64,000 nucleotides of DNA from contig CAKPBC010000001.1 of the NCBI GenBank assembly GCA_934140155.1, positions 372,001-436,000 of the forward strand, given 5' to 3'. The DNA comes from an uncultured Bacilli bacterium (GTDB taxonomy: Bacteria; Bacillota_I; Bacilli_A; RFN20; CAG-826). The notes beneath the pieces were generated by a model, which ran no database searches, was not told the origin of the DNA, and worked only from the letters and a program-made list of their open reading frames with translations. The position numbers were made by a program, and so were the translations under genes. Numbering within the stretch: the stretch's first letter is position 1; each line of letters starts with the position of its first letter. This document shows, in pieces, positions 63,596 to 64,000 of the stretch.

Positions 63596-64000
63596 TTATG
63601 CTTTTTGAAATGCAAATGTGAAATCTTCACTATAATCAGAAATAATAATTGTTAATATTTCATCAGCAAATGTAGCTTCTTTAAGAGTGTATGGTGATGA
63701 AAAAATTTCGTAACCATCTTCATCTAGGTTTTTTAAACTTTCAGAATCAATAACATTTGAATAATCATTAGTCCAATCAAATTTAAAGTATTCAATGAAG
63801 GCATAAGTATAATGGAAATTCAATGTACCAGTGCCATCTTCATTTAATACTAACTCAGGCTTATAGCCACCTTCATCGTTAATTGCCACCCATTCACCTG
63901 CTAAGTTATTATCAGAAGAAGAAGATTTTTCTTTTACTGTTAAAGTGATTTCTGCTGCAGCTTTACTACCATCTTCTTTAAGTTCGACTGCTTTAAATGT
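63596..64000 (-). CDS. C-terminal part of a secreted or surface protein, cut by the window edge
   Basis: The minus-strand frame is open from the window end to the stop at 63596-63598, giving about 134 residues. A Ser-rich linker (KEKSSSSDNN) precedes a beta-rich domain that begins LAGEWVAINDEGGYKPEL. The first in-frame start, a GTG at 63889, lies inside this domain and has no ribosome site. An extracellular lipoprotein domain is likely by composition; the family is not recognised. Confidence 0.55.
   Translation of the reverse strand, partial: TFKAVELKEDGSKAAAEITLTVKEKSSSSDNNLAGEWVAINDEGGYKPELVLNEDGTGTLNFHYTYAFIEYFKFDWTNDYSNVIDSESLKNLDEDGYEIFSSPYTLKEATFADEILTIIISDYSEDFTFAFQKA

Overview
The window is very AT-rich (by eye roughly 30% GC) and densely coding. 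It uses TGG for Trp and TGA as a stop (43227-43229), so the genetic code is standard. AgrC-type GHKL kinases with LytTR regulators, lipoboxes, strong GGAGG ribosome sites, CcpA-type cre sites and a GPH sugar symporter point to a low-GC Bacilli or Erysipelotrichia-type Firmicute, most likely an uncultured gut carbohydrate user. The taxon is an inference. No rRNA, tRNA or CRISPR array was seen.

Layout. (1) About 0.5-15.4 kb is accessory and defence-like: a DUF234-type ATPase behind a palindromic operator, a membrane protein with a KAP-like NTPase, a PLD-helicase-DUF3427 protein, a SIR2-HerA pair, a MATE exporter with an APH-type kinase, and a NERD-HRDC-HRDC protein. (2) 15.7-25.1 kb, minus strand, is carbohydrate module A: LytTR regulator and GHKL kinase, Ig/CBM surface protein, double-anchored GH3 enzyme, 46-residue peptide, CBM-like protein. 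(3) 25.1-37.8 kb is mixed accessory DNA: an AlbA_2/ATPase gene between 51-bp repeats, an O-methyltransferase, an SDR, a candidate small RNA, a DUF4143 ATPase, a TetR-DUF998-GNAT-CAT operon, an AbiE toxin-antitoxin pair, a DUF2130 protein and an AlbA_2 pseudogene. (4) 38.0-44.6 kb, plus strand, is module B: GH3, lipoprotein, membrane protein, LytTR, GHKL. A 3'-truncated group IIC intron and an almost perfect 281-bp copy of the AlbA pseudogene 3' end follow it. The 9-kb module is therefore bracketed by direct repeats. (5) 46.7-58.2 kb is module C: two paralogous glycosidase-like lipoproteins, GHKL and LytTR, a lipoprotein, and a divergent membrane protein-GH3 operon. (6) 58.3-63.4 kb is an alpha-galactoside operon: TetR, GPH symporter, GH36, unknown GT-B-like protein. 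A partial secreted-protein gene closes the window.

How it fits together. The three GH3 enzymes have the inverted order (GH3_C, Fn3-like, GH3_N) and a transmembrane helix at each end, so each is predicted to be tethered twice to the outer face of the membrane. Each lies beside its own LytTR/GHKL pair and small lipoproteins or membrane proteins. Four operons carry near-perfect cre sites. A 10-bp motif, KTTYACGAAM, recurs in the control regions of modules A and C, once as a 21-bp-period direct repeat like known LytTR targets. The repeated sensor-regulator-tethered GH3 module is the best candidate for an undescribed system here. The best-supported known defence system is SIR2-HerA.
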